Part shown: in pieces, positions 1 through 7,650 of the stretch | Numbering within the stretch: position 1 is the first letter of the stretch | Layout: each line of letters starts with the position of its first letter | From: Gammaproteobacteria bacterium | GTDB taxonomy: Bacteria; Pseudomonadota; Gammaproteobacteria; Enterobacterales; Kangiellaceae | NCBI GenBank assembly: GCA_013372875.1 | Contig: JABXIW010000096.1 | Span: forward strand, 1-14,203 | Length of the DNA stretch: 14,203 nt | Direction of reading: 5' to 3' | Program-made: the position numbers and the translations under genes | Notes under the pieces: generated by a model | The model's database searches: none | What the model was told of the DNA's origin: nothing | What the model saw: the letters and a program-made list of their open reading frames with translations, nothing else

Positions 1-87
1 CAAGAAAGCAATGATGGTGGTTTTGTACCATTTCGGAGCATTGCCTAGGAAGTTGTCGTAGATTGCATTACCAACGCTGTAGCTCAT
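1..87 (-). CDS. nhaB: Na+/H+ antiporter NhaB, N-terminal fragment
   Basis: This is the first 29 codons of a gene that continues beyond the left edge. The product begins MSYSVGNAIYDNFLGNAPKW and aligns without gaps to the start of E. coli NhaB as I recall it, sharing the NFLGxxPxWYK block just before the first membrane helix. NhaB is an inner-membrane sodium/proton antiporter used for sodium and pH homeostasis. The ATG is supported by this end-to-end alignment, because no clear Shine-Dalgarno sequence precedes it. A second support is context: nhaB and fadR are divergent neighbours in enterics and vibrios, and fadR follows here on the other strand. Only the N-terminus is visible, so function of the whole protein cannot be judged. 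Confidence 0.87.
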   Translation of the reverse strand, partial: MSYSVGNAIYDNFLGNAPKWYKTTIIAFL

Positions 88-243
88 ATTTTTGTCAATT
101 ATATTAAGATTTGAGTGAGTATCTATTCTATGAGGTTGGGCGGCTTTTTCCAGTATTTTCGGTGCTCAAAGCCATCTTTTCAGTTTTATAGGCTTTTTTG
201 ATGCGCAATTGACGCTTTATTAGGCAATTGGCTAGAAATGGCA

Positions 244-271
244 TTGACTATATGTTACAAACATTCAAAAT
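244..271 (+). promoter_or_regulatory. possible fadR promoter
   Basis: TTGACT (244-249) and CAAAAT (266-271) are separated by 16 bp and fit a sigma-70 promoter moderately (5/6 and 4/6). The start of transcription would fall near 278, about 40 nt before the fadR ATG. The rest of the 232-nt nhaB-fadR gap (88-319) is AT-rich, and beyond this and the adjacent dyad I see nothing in it that I can support. Confidence 0.35.
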
Positions 272-288
272 AAGTGCTCTTACCACTT
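272..288. promoter_or_regulatory. candidate FadR operator before fadR
   Basis: The 17-bp sequence AAGTGCTCTTACCACTT is a dyad with AAGTG/CACTT arms. It matches the E. coli-type FadR site AACTGGTCGGACCAGTT at 12 of 17 positions. Read on the other strand it gives TGGTAAG..CACTT, the same core as the candidate site at 1062-1078. It has only one perfect half of the TGG-N5-CCA core. It would cover the predicted transcription start of fadR, which suggests weak autorepression. This is a pattern match only. Confidence 0.4.
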
Positions 289-319
289 TTAAATCCAGTT
301 TTAGTTTTTGGGGACAATA

Positions 320-1042
320 ATGGCTACAGCAAAAGCCTTAACGCCTGCAGCATTTGCAGAGCAATACATCGTTGAGTCAATTTGGAACGGTAAGTTTGCC
401 GCAGGCACGATTCTACCTGCAGAGCGCGAACTGGCTGAAATCATTGGGGTGACGCGAACTACTTTGCGCGAAGTATTACAGCGTTTGGCGCGCGATGGCT
501 GGTTGACCATTCAGCATGGTAAACCGACTAAGGTTAATGATATCTGGGAGTCAGCGACCCTAAACGTTTTGGATACGCTCATTCAGTTGGATGACGATGG
601 TTCGATTGAGCTAGCAGATAACCTACTTGAAGCAAGAACTTCCACTGCCAGCATTTTCTTACGCCGTGCTATCAAAAATGATCCGCAGGCCTTGTTAGAT
701 ATGTTGGATAAGATTGATCAAGTGCCTAACAACGCCGAAGGCTATATTGCCTACGACTGGCAGTTCCATCATTTAGCAACGCGCACTTCGGGAAATCCAA
801 TTTACACCTTGATGTTAAACGGCTTTGAGGCGATTTATTACAAAATAGGGCGCTTCTATTTTGGTTGGGAGCAAACCCGTAAATTGGCCTATAAATACTA
901 TAAGGATTTGGCGGCGGCGATCAAAGATGAAAATGCTGACCAAGCCATTGATATTCTTTGGAAATATGGCCATGAAAGTGGTGAGTTGTGGAATCGTGCC
1001 AAAGCCGAGTTAAAGAGCTTTGATGAAATCGCAAGTCGTTAA
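320..1042 (+). CDS. fadR: fatty acid metabolism regulator FadR
   Basis: A 240-residue GntR-family regulator, almost the same length as E. coli FadR (239). FadR represses beta-oxidation genes and activates unsaturated fatty-acid synthesis genes; long-chain acyl-CoA releases it from DNA. The winged-helix N-terminus (about residues 10-75) is nearly identical to the enteric protein through ILPAERELAEIIGVTRTTLR and the following segment ending WLTIQHGKPTKV. It keeps the DNA-contacting residues equivalent to E. coli R35, R45 and H65. The C-terminal acyl-CoA domain retains the YGHESGExW block. I chose the ATG at 320, not an in-frame TTG at 308, because it matches the family N-terminus and follows GGGG (310-313) with 6-nt spacing. 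Divergent from nhaB; the next gene is a lipid-scavenging lipase. Confidence 0.97.
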   Translation: MATAKALTPAAFAEQYIVESIWNGKFAAGTILPAERELAEIIGVTRTTLREVLQRLARDGWLTIQHGKPTKVNDIWESATLNVLDTLIQLDDDGSIELADNLLEARTSTASIFLRRAIKNDPQALLDMLDKIDQVPNNAEGYIAYDWQFHHLATRTSGNPIYTLMLNGFEAIYYKIGRFYFGWEQTRKLAYKYYKDLAAAIKDENADQAIDILWKYGHESGELWNRAKAELKSFDEIASR

Positions 1043-1061
1043 TTTTTCTAGCAATTTAAGA

Positions 1062-1078
1062 ATCTGGTAAGTCCACTT
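1062..1078. promoter_or_regulatory. candidate FadR operator before the lipase gene
   Basis: ATCTGGTAAGTCCACTT matches the E. coli fadBA site ATCTGGTACGACCAGAT at 13 of 17 positions and contains the full TGG-N5-CCA core contacted by FadR. It lies 20 nt after the fadR stop and 113 nt before the lipase ATG. Its last two bases overlap a possible -35 element. Centre to predicted transcription start is about 43 bp; E. coli FadR activates fabA from a site near -40, so either activation or repression is possible. Confidence 0.58.
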
Positions 1079-1106
1079 GCCAAAGACACTCAATACAGAG
1101 TAGGAT
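1077..1106 (+). promoter_or_regulatory. possible lipase promoter
   Basis: TTGCCA (1077-1082, 5/6 match to the -35 consensus) is followed after 18 bp by TAGGAT (1101-1106, 4/6). This is a weak promoter candidate, made more interesting by the FadR-like box abutting it. Other AT-rich -10-like strings (for example TATACA at 1141) lack a good partner, so the assignment is tentative. Confidence 0.28.
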
Positions 1107-1191
1107 TGGGTAATCTTATCGTATTGATAAACCATAAAATTATACAAATAAGGTCTATAAGTCCTTGATATTTACCAAATGGGAGTAACCA

Positions 1192-3363
1192 ATGAAGAAA
1201 GTTTTACACGGGATAGCTCTTGCCAGTAGCTTAGTTTTAGCGGCTTGTGGTGGCGGTGGGCCAGATGAGCCTAAGATCCCTGGCGTCGGTTCCGGTTCGG
1301 GGGCTGGTCCTTCTGCTCAAATGTCTCCAGTATATTCACCCGCTAGTGGTAATATTCCTGTACCAAACGATATTTTATTCTTAGGAACCCAAGATTTAAC
1401 TCTAAACATTCCTAATGATGATCCAAGTGCATCAAATCCAATCACCGCGATTAATGCATTGGATGGTTGGTCTACTCATGCTCCATTTACCATCAGTTTT
1501 ACGGACAACGGTGCGACTGTTGACCCTTCTTCTTTGGTACCTGGTCAATCATTTAGAATTTTTAAGACTTCCGTATTAAGACCTGAAGTTCAGCCAGGCA
1601 TTATCGCGCCTACTGGTCCAGTAACTGGCATTGAAGCTGAGCTAACCTTTGGTGTTGATTATTTTGTTCAAATGGCAGGACCATTAACGGTTGCAGTAGT
1701 GCCGTTAAGACCTTTGGAAGCTCAAGCGTCTTACATGGTGGTTTTGACTAATGGCTTGCGAGATTCAAATGGTACTCCATTAGTTGGCGACAGCGCTTAT
1801 AACTTAGCAAAATCAACTGAGCCATTAGAAGGCGCTGCGGCTGCTTTAGAGCCAATCCGTCAATTAGTTGATGCTATGTTAACAGCGGCATCAAGTGCAG
1901 GCATTGCACGTGAAGATGCGATTTTATCTTATCAATTCACGGTTCAATCCATTGCTAATTCATTGGTAGCCTCAAAAGGCATCTATATTGATTTACCAAT
2001 AGCATTGTCGGGTAACACTATGTTCCCAGCGACTAGCTTCTCTAGCTTGATGACGGACACAGCTCCATTTACAGGTATTGGTGCGGCGAATCTTTATAAA
2101 GGTCAATTAACACTTCCATATTTATCGGGTATTCCATCGCTAGCGAATCCTTTAGCTATTTTAAACGATAGCTGGGTAGCCGCAGATATGGTGCCGATTG
2201 GTGGTAATCCTGCTAATGGCTTTATGGCAAACCCGTTGGCTGGCGGAAACTTAACTTATGCGAATCCATTGCCGCAAAAACGTGGTGATGAGGTTGTACC
2301 ATTGTTGGTTTCTTTACCTAAGAATCCAATGTGTCCTAAGCCTTATCCTGTAATGATATTCCAGCACGGTATTACTAGTGACCGTACGGCGATGTTAGGT
2401 ATTGCCGATACTATGGCGGGTGCTTGTACTGCGGTTGTGTCAATGGATCAGCCGTTACACGGTATCGCAGCAGATAACCCTGTACATTTAGGCCTGCAAG
2501 CCGCAACTATGGGCTTAATTGGTGTATTCGAAGGCTATGCTCCAGGTGGTGTTCGTGAAAGAACTTTTGGTGTTGACTTCTTAACAAATGCAACAGGTGC
2601 TGCTGGCCCTGATATGATCCCAGATTCTTCTGGTGCACATACGATTAATCTGCAAAACCTTTTAGTTTCTCGTGATAACTTGCGTCAAGCAGCTTTAGAT
2701 TTGTTAACGCTAGAAAAAGCAATTCCAGCAATGGACATTGATGGCGATATGATTCCTGATTTAGATTCGACTAAAGTAAGCTTCATGGGGCACTCTTTGG
2801 GTGGTATCGTAGGTTCTACTTATACCTCAATGGCGGATTTTGCTCAGCAAAGCGTTATCGCAACTGCTTCTGGCTCGATTGCACAGATGCTGAATGCCTC
2901 TCAAGCGTTTGGTCCTAGAATTCGTGGTGGTTTAGCCGCCGCAGCGGGCCAAGATCCTGCAAGTGCTGAATTCTTGCAAGATACTTTACCTGCTTTCTTA
3001 GTGGCTGCACAAACAGTAGTCGACTCAGGTGACCCTATTAACTACGCAGCCATGGCTCAAGCCAACAATATCCCTACTCTTGCAATGCAAGTACAAGGTG
3101 ATGCGGTAGTACCTAATGCAGCTGCGACGGCTCCATTAGTAGGCTCTATTCCAATGGCAGCTGCTTATGGTCTACCTACAGTAACGGCGACCACGGCAAC
3201 CGATAGAGCTTTCTTGAAGTATGTTTCTGGTGATCATGCTTCTCCATTAAGCCCGGCGGCAGATGCGGCAGTTACTGTGTCAATGCAAACAGCGATTGCT
3301 AACTTTATCGCTTCTGGCGGCTCACAAGTGGTGGTAACTGATCCAGCACTCGTTGAACCATAA
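1192..3363 (+). CDS. VolA/Pla-1/cef-family outer-membrane lipoprotein lipase
   Basis: A 723-residue lipoprotein. Residues 1-18 are a signal peptide ending in a lipobox LAAC with Cys19, followed by GGGG and a Gly/Ser/Pro linker; no Asp follows the Cys, so outer-membrane sorting is expected. The segment from about 45 (YSPASGNIPVPNDILF, then NALDGWSTHAPF) matches the N-terminal domain of bacterial virulence-factor lipases. An alpha/beta-hydrolase domain follows: GHSLGG gives the nucleophile Ser535, with likely Asp637 (QGDAVVPN) and His682 (GDHASP). The best-studied relative, V. cholerae VolA, is a surface lysophospholipase that frees fatty acids from host lysolipid and is under FadR control. GGGAG (1181-1185) lies 6 nt before the ATG. 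Monocistronic: a terminator follows 20 nt after the stop. The exact substrate is not readable from sequence. Confidence 0.88.
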   Translation: MKKVLHGIALASSLVLAACGGGGPDEPKIPGVGSGSGAGPSAQMSPVYSPASGNIPVPNDILFLGTQDLTLNIPNDDPSASNPITAINALDGWSTHAPFTISFTDNGATVDPSSLVPGQSFRIFKTSVLRPEVQPGIIAPTGPVTGIEAELTFGVDYFVQMAGPLTVAVVPLRPLEAQASYMVVLTNGLRDSNGTPLVGDSAYNLAKSTEPLEGAAAALEPIRQLVDAMLTAASSAGIAREDAILSYQFTVQSIANSLVASKGIYIDLPIALSGNTMFPATSFSSLMTDTAPFTGIGAANLYKGQLTLPYLSGIPSLANPLAILNDSWVAADMVPIGGNPANGFMANPLAGGNLTYANPLPQKRGDEVVPLLVSLPKNPMCPKPYPVMIFQHGITSDRTAMLGIADTMAGACTAVVSMDQPLHGIAADNPVHLGLQAATMGLIGVFEGYAPGGVRERTFGVDFLTNATGAAGPDMIPDSSGAHTINLQNLLVSRDNLRQAALDLLTLEKAIPAMDIDGDMIPDLDSTKVSFMGHSLGGIVGSTYTSMADFAQQSVIATASGSIAQMLNASQAFGPRIRGGLAAAAGQDPASAEFLQDTLPAFLVAAQTVVDSGDPINYAAMAQANNIPTLAMQVQGDAVVPNAAATAPLVGSIPMAAAYGLPTVTATTATDRAFLKYVSGDHASPLSPAADAAVTVSMQTAIANFIASGGSQVVVTDPALVEP

Positions 3364-3383
3364 GCCATAATCCTTTAGGATCG

Positions 3384-3417
3384 AAAGCCCTTGTTAAATG
3401 TTAGCAAGGGCTTTTTT
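3384..3417 (+). terminator. intrinsic terminator after the lipase
   Basis: A 10-bp perfect stem, AAAGCCCTTG (3384-3393) with CAAGGGCTTT (3405-3414), has an 11-nt loop and runs into six T residues (3412-3417). It is a standard Rho-independent terminator. Only 27 nt separate it from the sohB start codon. Confidence 0.93.
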
Positions 3418-3444
3418 GTGTCCGTTTGATATTTGGAGATTAGC

Positions 3445-4506
3445 TTGGAATTTTTAACCGAATACGGTCTATTTTTACTGAAAGCAGCAACGGTTGTTGT
3501 AGCTATTGTGTTGGTTATTGGCTTTATTTTAAGTGCTGGCCAAAAGCAGCGCTCAAGCCTTAAAGGTGATATTAAAGTCACCAATTTAGGTGAAGAAATT
3601 AAAGATCATAAACACACCATTCAAAGTGAAGTCTTATCTAAAGCTGAATGGAAAGCTCTACAAAAAGAAGAAAAAGAGCAAGATAAAAAGGAAGCTAAAG
3701 CCGATAAGAAAAAAGCTAAATCCAAAGAAACAGAGTCAGAAGAAATTAAAGCAAGGCTCTATGTGCTTGATTTTGATGGAGATATTGAGGCGAGCGAAGT
3801 AGAGTCATTGCGCGAAGAAGTGACTGCTGTGCTAGCTACCGCCAATGAAAAAGATGAAGTGATGCTACGTTTAAAAAGTCCAGGCGGCATGGTGCACACT
3901 TATGGCTTAGCGGCATCACAGTTGGCAAGAATTAAAGCGGCGGGTCATAAGCTAACCATTGCGGTGGATGAGGTGGCAGCCAGCGGCGGCTATATGATGG
4001 CCTGTGTTGGTGATAGGATTGCCTCGGCACCTTTTGCTATTATTGGCTCGATTGGAGTGGTTGCAGAGATCCCAAACTTTAATCGCTTGTTGAAAAAAGC
4101 CTATGTAGATTATGAGCAACATACTGCGGGCGATTATAAGCGAACTTTAACCATGTTTGGCGAAAACACCACCCATGCGCGTGATAAATTTAAACAAGAG
4201 CTAGAAGAGACTCATAGCTTATTTAAAACTTTTATCAGACAAAATCGCCCTGATTTGGATGTGGAAAAAGTCGCCACTGGTGAGCACTGGTATGGTAGTC
4301 AAGCCGTTGAATTAGGTTTAGTGGATGAGATTGTTACTAGTGATGATTTGATTGCCAAAGCGGTTAAAGACAAAGACGTTTACTCAGTAAAATACGAGAT
4401 CAAACGCCCGCTGAGCGACAAACTATCAATTAGTTTGCACGGCTTTCTTGATCGCTTTGTGCTGGGCTGGGTTCAACGTTCGAACCAAACCAATATCTAT
4501 AAGTAG
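3445..4506 (+). CDS. sohB: inner-membrane S49 peptidase SohB
   Basis: A 353-residue member of the protease IV/SohB family (E. coli SohB, 349). It begins MEFLTEYGLFLLKAATVVVA, closely matching E. coli MELLSEYGLFLAKIVTVVLA, and has one N-terminal membrane helix at about 8-30. Residues about 70-103 are a Lys/Glu-rich linker. The ClpP-fold catalytic domain follows, with SPGGMVHTYG, the nucleophile Ser180 in AASGGYMMA and the general base Lys232 in AGDYKRTL. SohB is a putative periplasm-facing serine protease; in E. coli it suppresses htrA defects at high dose. I chose the TTG at 3445 because GGAG (3435-3438) sits 6 nt upstream and the N-terminus then fits the family. An upstream in-frame TTG at 3433 would overlap that ribosome site. 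First gene of a close three-gene run. Confidence 0.96.
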   Translation: MEFLTEYGLFLLKAATVVVAIVLVIGFILSAGQKQRSSLKGDIKVTNLGEEIKDHKHTIQSEVLSKAEWKALQKEEKEQDKKEAKADKKKAKSKETESEEIKARLYVLDFDGDIEASEVESLREEVTAVLATANEKDEVMLRLKSPGGMVHTYGLAASQLARIKAAGHKLTIAVDEVAASGGYMMACVGDRIASAPFAIIGSIGVVAEIPNFNRLLKKAYVDYEQHTAGDYKRTLTMFGENTTHARDKFKQELEETHSLFKTFIRQNRPDLDVEKVATGEHWYGSQAVELGLVDEIVTSDDLIAKAVKDKDVYSVKYEIKRPLSDKLSISLHGFLDRFVLGWVQRSNQTNIYK

Positions 4507-4528
4507 ATAGATAGGTGATTCGAAAACC

Positions 4529-5173
4529 ATGGATTTTGATTTTTGGGATAATTGTTGGCATCGTGACTCACAGCCGTTTCATGTGACAAGTGAGCATCCA
4601 TTACTGGCTAAGCATTTAGACCGATTCGATCCTGACGAAAAGTTATTGTTACCGCTTTCAGGTAAGTCGGTAGATCCAATTTTCTTAGCGCAACATCAGA
4701 TATATTCCACCGCCGTTGAATTTAACCCCAAGGCGGTGGAAGCCTTTATTAAAGAAAATAAATTAGCACCTAAAAAGAGTGAAACTGACAATGGCGTTCA
4801 ATTTCAATTGGCAAATTTTGAAGTGTGGTTGGCGGACTTTTTTGCCCTAACATCGGAAGAAATTGGTCTATTTTCACAAGTCTTTGATCGAGCTGCATTA
4901 GTTGCTCTGCCTGAAGATTTACGCCAAAGGTATGCAAAACATCTTGCTTCAATGTTAAAACCACAAGCAAAAATCTTTATGGTAACCATGGATTATGATC
5001 CTGAGCAGATGGATGGTCCGCCATTTCATATAAATCAATCTCAATTGCAAACTTATTTCCCTAGTGCCGAAATTGTAGAAATTGATCGCCATTCCTTAAT
5101 TAACAACCATCCACGTTGGAAGGAGCTTGAGCTATCTTTCCTTGATGAAGTGCTATATCAAATTAACCTATAA
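4529..5173 (+). CDS. tpm: thiopurine S-methyltransferase-family protein
   Basis: A 214-residue class I SAM-dependent methyltransferase of the bacterial TPMT type (usual length about 215-220). Family signatures appear in order: an N-terminal DFWDNCWHRD, PLSGKSVD (42-49, SAM motif I, normally PLCGKSLD), AVEFNPKAVEAF (62-73), ADFFAL (102-107), VFDRAALVALP (118-128) and VTMDYDPEQMDGPPF (152-166). Bacterial Tpm methylates thiopurines and, in some species, tellurite or selenite; the physiological substrate is usually unknown. The Cys-to-Ser change in the first motif and ADFF for the usual GDFF are mild deviations that leave the fold recognisable. AGGTGA (4513-4518) lies 10 nt before the ATG. It starts 22 nt after sohB, so cotranscription is likely. 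Confidence 0.9.
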   Translation: MDFDFWDNCWHRDSQPFHVTSEHPLLAKHLDRFDPDEKLLLPLSGKSVDPIFLAQHQIYSTAVEFNPKAVEAFIKENKLAPKKSETDNGVQFQLANFEVWLADFFALTSEEIGLFSQVFDRAALVALPEDLRQRYAKHLASMLKPQAKIFMVTMDYDPEQMDGPPFHINQSQLQTYFPSAEIVEIDRHSLINNHPRWKELELSFLDEVLYQINL

Positions 5174-5176
5174 ATA

Positions 5177-7081
5177 ATGAATAAAATGACAATAAAGACT
5201 GACAAGGCAACTGCTCCATTTGGCCTATGGGAATCCAAAATTACACCAAAAATGTTAGCGGCTAAATCAAACCGGTTGGGGCAAATGCAAACCATTAGCG
5301 GCAAACTTTATTGGTTAGAATCTCGAGCTCAAGATAAAGGACGAGGAGTTATTGTCGAATACTCCAATGGTGAAACTAAAGATATAACGCCTGAAGAATA
5401 CAACGTCAGAACCCGTGTCCATGAGTACGGCTCAGGCGACTTTTGGGGCAAAGGCGATACATTAATTTTTGCTAATGACAAAGATCAAAGGCTTTATTGT
5501 CAGAAACTATCGAGTGTAGACATCACCGCGATAACACCCGAAAGCGAAACAAAATATGGGCTGCGTTATGCCGACGGTGACTTGTCAAACGATCAGCAAT
5601 TTAGTGTTTGTGTGCGTGAGTATCACCCTACAGGTTCAACGGCTCATCAAGTAGTTAACGAGCTAATTAGTATTAATTTAATTAGTAATCAGATCAGCAT
5701 TATTGCTACTGGTGCAGATTTTTATTCGAATCCTCGTTTGAGTCCAGATAACAAACAACTGTGTTGGCTGCAATGGAATCATCCTAATATGCCTTGGGAT
5801 GAAACTGAGTTATGGCTGGCTGATATCGATGAACAGGGTTTGCTTAGCAAGCAACGAAAAGTTGCAGGTGGGCAGCAAACCTCAATTTATAATCCGCAAT
5901 GGTCTCATGACAATCAGTTAGTCTTTGCTTCGGATCAAAATAGTTGGTGGCATTTATATAAAAACCAGCAACCGCTGCATCAAAATCAAGAAATCGAATT
6001 TGGCTTTCCGCAATGGCAATTTGCTTGTAACAGTTTTCAAATAATTGAGGATGTGATTTTTGCCATAGGCACAAAAGATGGCAAACAAAATCTTTATAGA
6101 ATAGACGTCTCAACAGGTAAAATTCAGCAGTTAGAAGATGAGTTTTGTTATTTCAATGGTGAGTTCCAATGCATTGATAATAAGCTTTATTTCATGGCTG
6201 CGACGGCTAGCCAATCGCTTAATGTTTACGAGTTTGATACCAAGTCTCATCAGCGTAAAGCCATAAAAGCATCTCTCAGCACGCTATCAAATGCCGATAT
6301 TTCAGAAGCTCAGCACATGAGTTTTCAGACTAGTGAAGGTGATAGGGCTTATGGCTTTTACTATCCACCAAAAAATTCTGAATATGCTTCAGAAAACGAA
6401 CTGCCACCTTTAATCGTTATGAGCCATGGCGGGCCAACGGGTATGACGGATGCTGGTTTTAATCTACAGGTTCAGTTCTGGACCAGCCGTGGTTTTGCTG
6501 TGGCCGATGTTAATTATCGAGGCAGCACCGGCTATGGCCGAAAGTACCGTGATGCCTTGAAAGGCCATTGGGGTGTGTACGATGTTGATGATTGTATTGC
6601 CATGGCCGAACATTTAGCCAAGCAAGGCTTAGTTGATGGTCAACGTTTGGCCATTCGTGGCGGTAGTGCAGGTGGCTATACCACCTTATGTGCTTTGACT
6701 TTCCACGATAAGTTTAAAGTTGGCATGAGCCGCTATGGCGTGGCCGATTTGTTATCGCTAGCCCAAGATAGCCATAAGTTTGAAATTCGATATCTTGATT
6801 CGGTTGTAGGGCCTTTGCCACAAGCAAAGCAAACCTATTTAGATCGTTCGCCCTGTGAGCATACAGACAAATTATCTTGCCCAATTTTATTGCTACAAGG
6901 GGCAGATGATAAGGTAGTGCCGCCAAGTCAATCTGAAGCCATGGTAAACGCTTTGAAAGCCAAAGGCTTAGCTTATGAATATATTGAGTTTGAAGGGGAA
7001 GGGCATGGTTTCAGAAAGCCTGAAACCATTATTAAAGCATTTGAAGCTGAGTTGGTTTTTTATCGAAAGTATTTGTTATGA
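5177..7081 (+). CDS. S9 family peptidase (prolyl oligopeptidase / acylaminoacyl-peptidase type)
   Basis: A 634-residue protein with no signal peptide or membrane helix, so probably cytoplasmic. The first ~390 residues, rich in Trp, Gly and Asp with WD-like repeats, fit the beta-propeller that gates entry. The C-terminal alpha/beta-hydrolase domain has the oxyanion-region SHGGPTG, DVNYRGSTGYGRKY, the nucleophile Ser497 in RGGSAGGYTT, Asp578 in QGADDKVVPP and His610 in GEGHGF. This family removes dipeptides or blocked residues from short peptides. The start lies 3 nt after the tpm stop. No Shine-Dalgarno sequence precedes it, which suggests translational coupling to tpm; a second ATG at 5186 is an alternative. 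The stop overlaps the convergent lipoprotein gene by 6 bp. Confidence 0.92.
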   Translation: MNKMTIKTDKATAPFGLWESKITPKMLAAKSNRLGQMQTISGKLYWLESRAQDKGRGVIVEYSNGETKDITPEEYNVRTRVHEYGSGDFWGKGDTLIFANDKDQRLYCQKLSSVDITAITPESETKYGLRYADGDLSNDQQFSVCVREYHPTGSTAHQVVNELISINLISNQISIIATGADFYSNPRLSPDNKQLCWLQWNHPNMPWDETELWLADIDEQGLLSKQRKVAGGQQTSIYNPQWSHDNQLVFASDQNSWWHLYKNQQPLHQNQEIEFGFPQWQFACNSFQIIEDVIFAIGTKDGKQNLYRIDVSTGKIQQLEDEFCYFNGEFQCIDNKLYFMAATASQSLNVYEFDTKSHQRKAIKASLSTLSNADISEAQHMSFQTSEGDRAYGFYYPPKNSEYASENELPPLIVMSHGGPTGMTDAGFNLQVQFWTSRGFAVADVNYRGSTGYGRKYRDALKGHWGVYDVDDCIAMAEHLAKQGLVDGQRLAIRGGSAGGYTTLCALTFHDKFKVGMSRYGVADLLSLAQDSHKFEIRYLDSVVGPLPQAKQTYLDRSPCEHTDKLSCPILLLQGADDKVVPPSQSEAMVNALKAKGLAYEYIEFEGEGHGFRKPETIIKAFEAELVFYRKYLL

Positions 7082-7627
7082 GTTTTCTTTATTGAGCTTT
7101 TCTATGTTTTTTACTCCAAAAGGGACTTCATCAAATAACGTGAAGTATCCCTGATTTGGGTTTAAAAGTAAGTCGATGCTCATAATATAGGATTCAGGTT
7201 CATTTTCGCCAAAACCAAAATTGACTATAAACTCAACGTTCTTTGATGAATCGCGAAGACTAGCCGCTGATCTTTGTAGTTTTTTAAAGCTCCTCATCGA
7301 TTCAGGGCTTAGTCTTAAAACACTATAAAACTCTTTATATTCCTTCCGAAACCAAGGATCTTTTGTCTCATGTCCTTGCTCTATTTGTTCGAGTTCGAAT
7401 TTACTCTCATGCGCTTCATCATTCGAGCTAAATTTTAATTGCAGCGTTAATGATTTCTCAGTGACATCTACATATTTATCCGTTCTAAACTTTACTCGTA
7501 AATCTTGTGCTCTAATTTGATTAAAGTCATCCTCATCGAATGACTTCATTTTCCACATGGTTGAAAGCGGGATACTAGAGCAGCCCTGAAGAATAGCGAG
7601 AGTTAGTAAAATTATAATTTTTTTCAT
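7076..7627 (-). CDS. small predicted lipoprotein, function unknown
   Basis: I do not recognise this 183-residue protein. It starts MKKIIILLTLAILQGCSS, a short signal peptide with lipobox LQGC and lipidated Cys16; Ser at +2 suggests the outer membrane. The mature part is hydrophilic and charged (EDDFNQIRAQDLRVKFRTD) with alternating patterns suggesting beta strands, and has no further membrane segment or catalytic motif I can name. AGGA (plus-strand 7633-7636) lies 5 nt before the ATG. It follows the symporter gene by 23 nt on the same strand with no terminator between, so it probably shares that transcript. Its stop codon lies inside the end of the S9 peptidase gene; the 6-bp tail-to-tail overlap leaves no room for a terminator outside coding sequence. 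Expression seems likely, role unknown. Confidence 0.8.
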   Translation of the reverse strand: MKKIIILLTLAILQGCSSIPLSTMWKMKSFDEDDFNQIRAQDLRVKFRTDKYVDVTEKSLTLQLKFSSNDEAHESKFELEQIEQGHETKDPWFRKEYKEFYSVLRLSPESMRSFKKLQRSAASLRDSSKNVEFIVNFGFGENEPESYIMSIDLLLNPNQGYFTLFDEVPFGVKNIEKLNKENS

Positions 7628-7650
7628 GTTAGTCCTTTAATTGTTATAAG

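Noticed and set aside
98..103. Perfect TATAAT on the minus strand just before nhaB
   Set aside because: No -35 at proper spacing, and transcription would begin only a few bases before the ATG; the region is simply AT-rich.
308..319. TTG at 308 as the fadR start
   Set aside because: It overlaps the GGGG that serves as the ribosome site, and the ATG at 320 matches the family N-terminus.
3590..3802. Lysine-rich 70-residue open frame on the plus strand
   Set aside because: It is an off-frame reading of the A-rich Lys/Glu linker of sohB.
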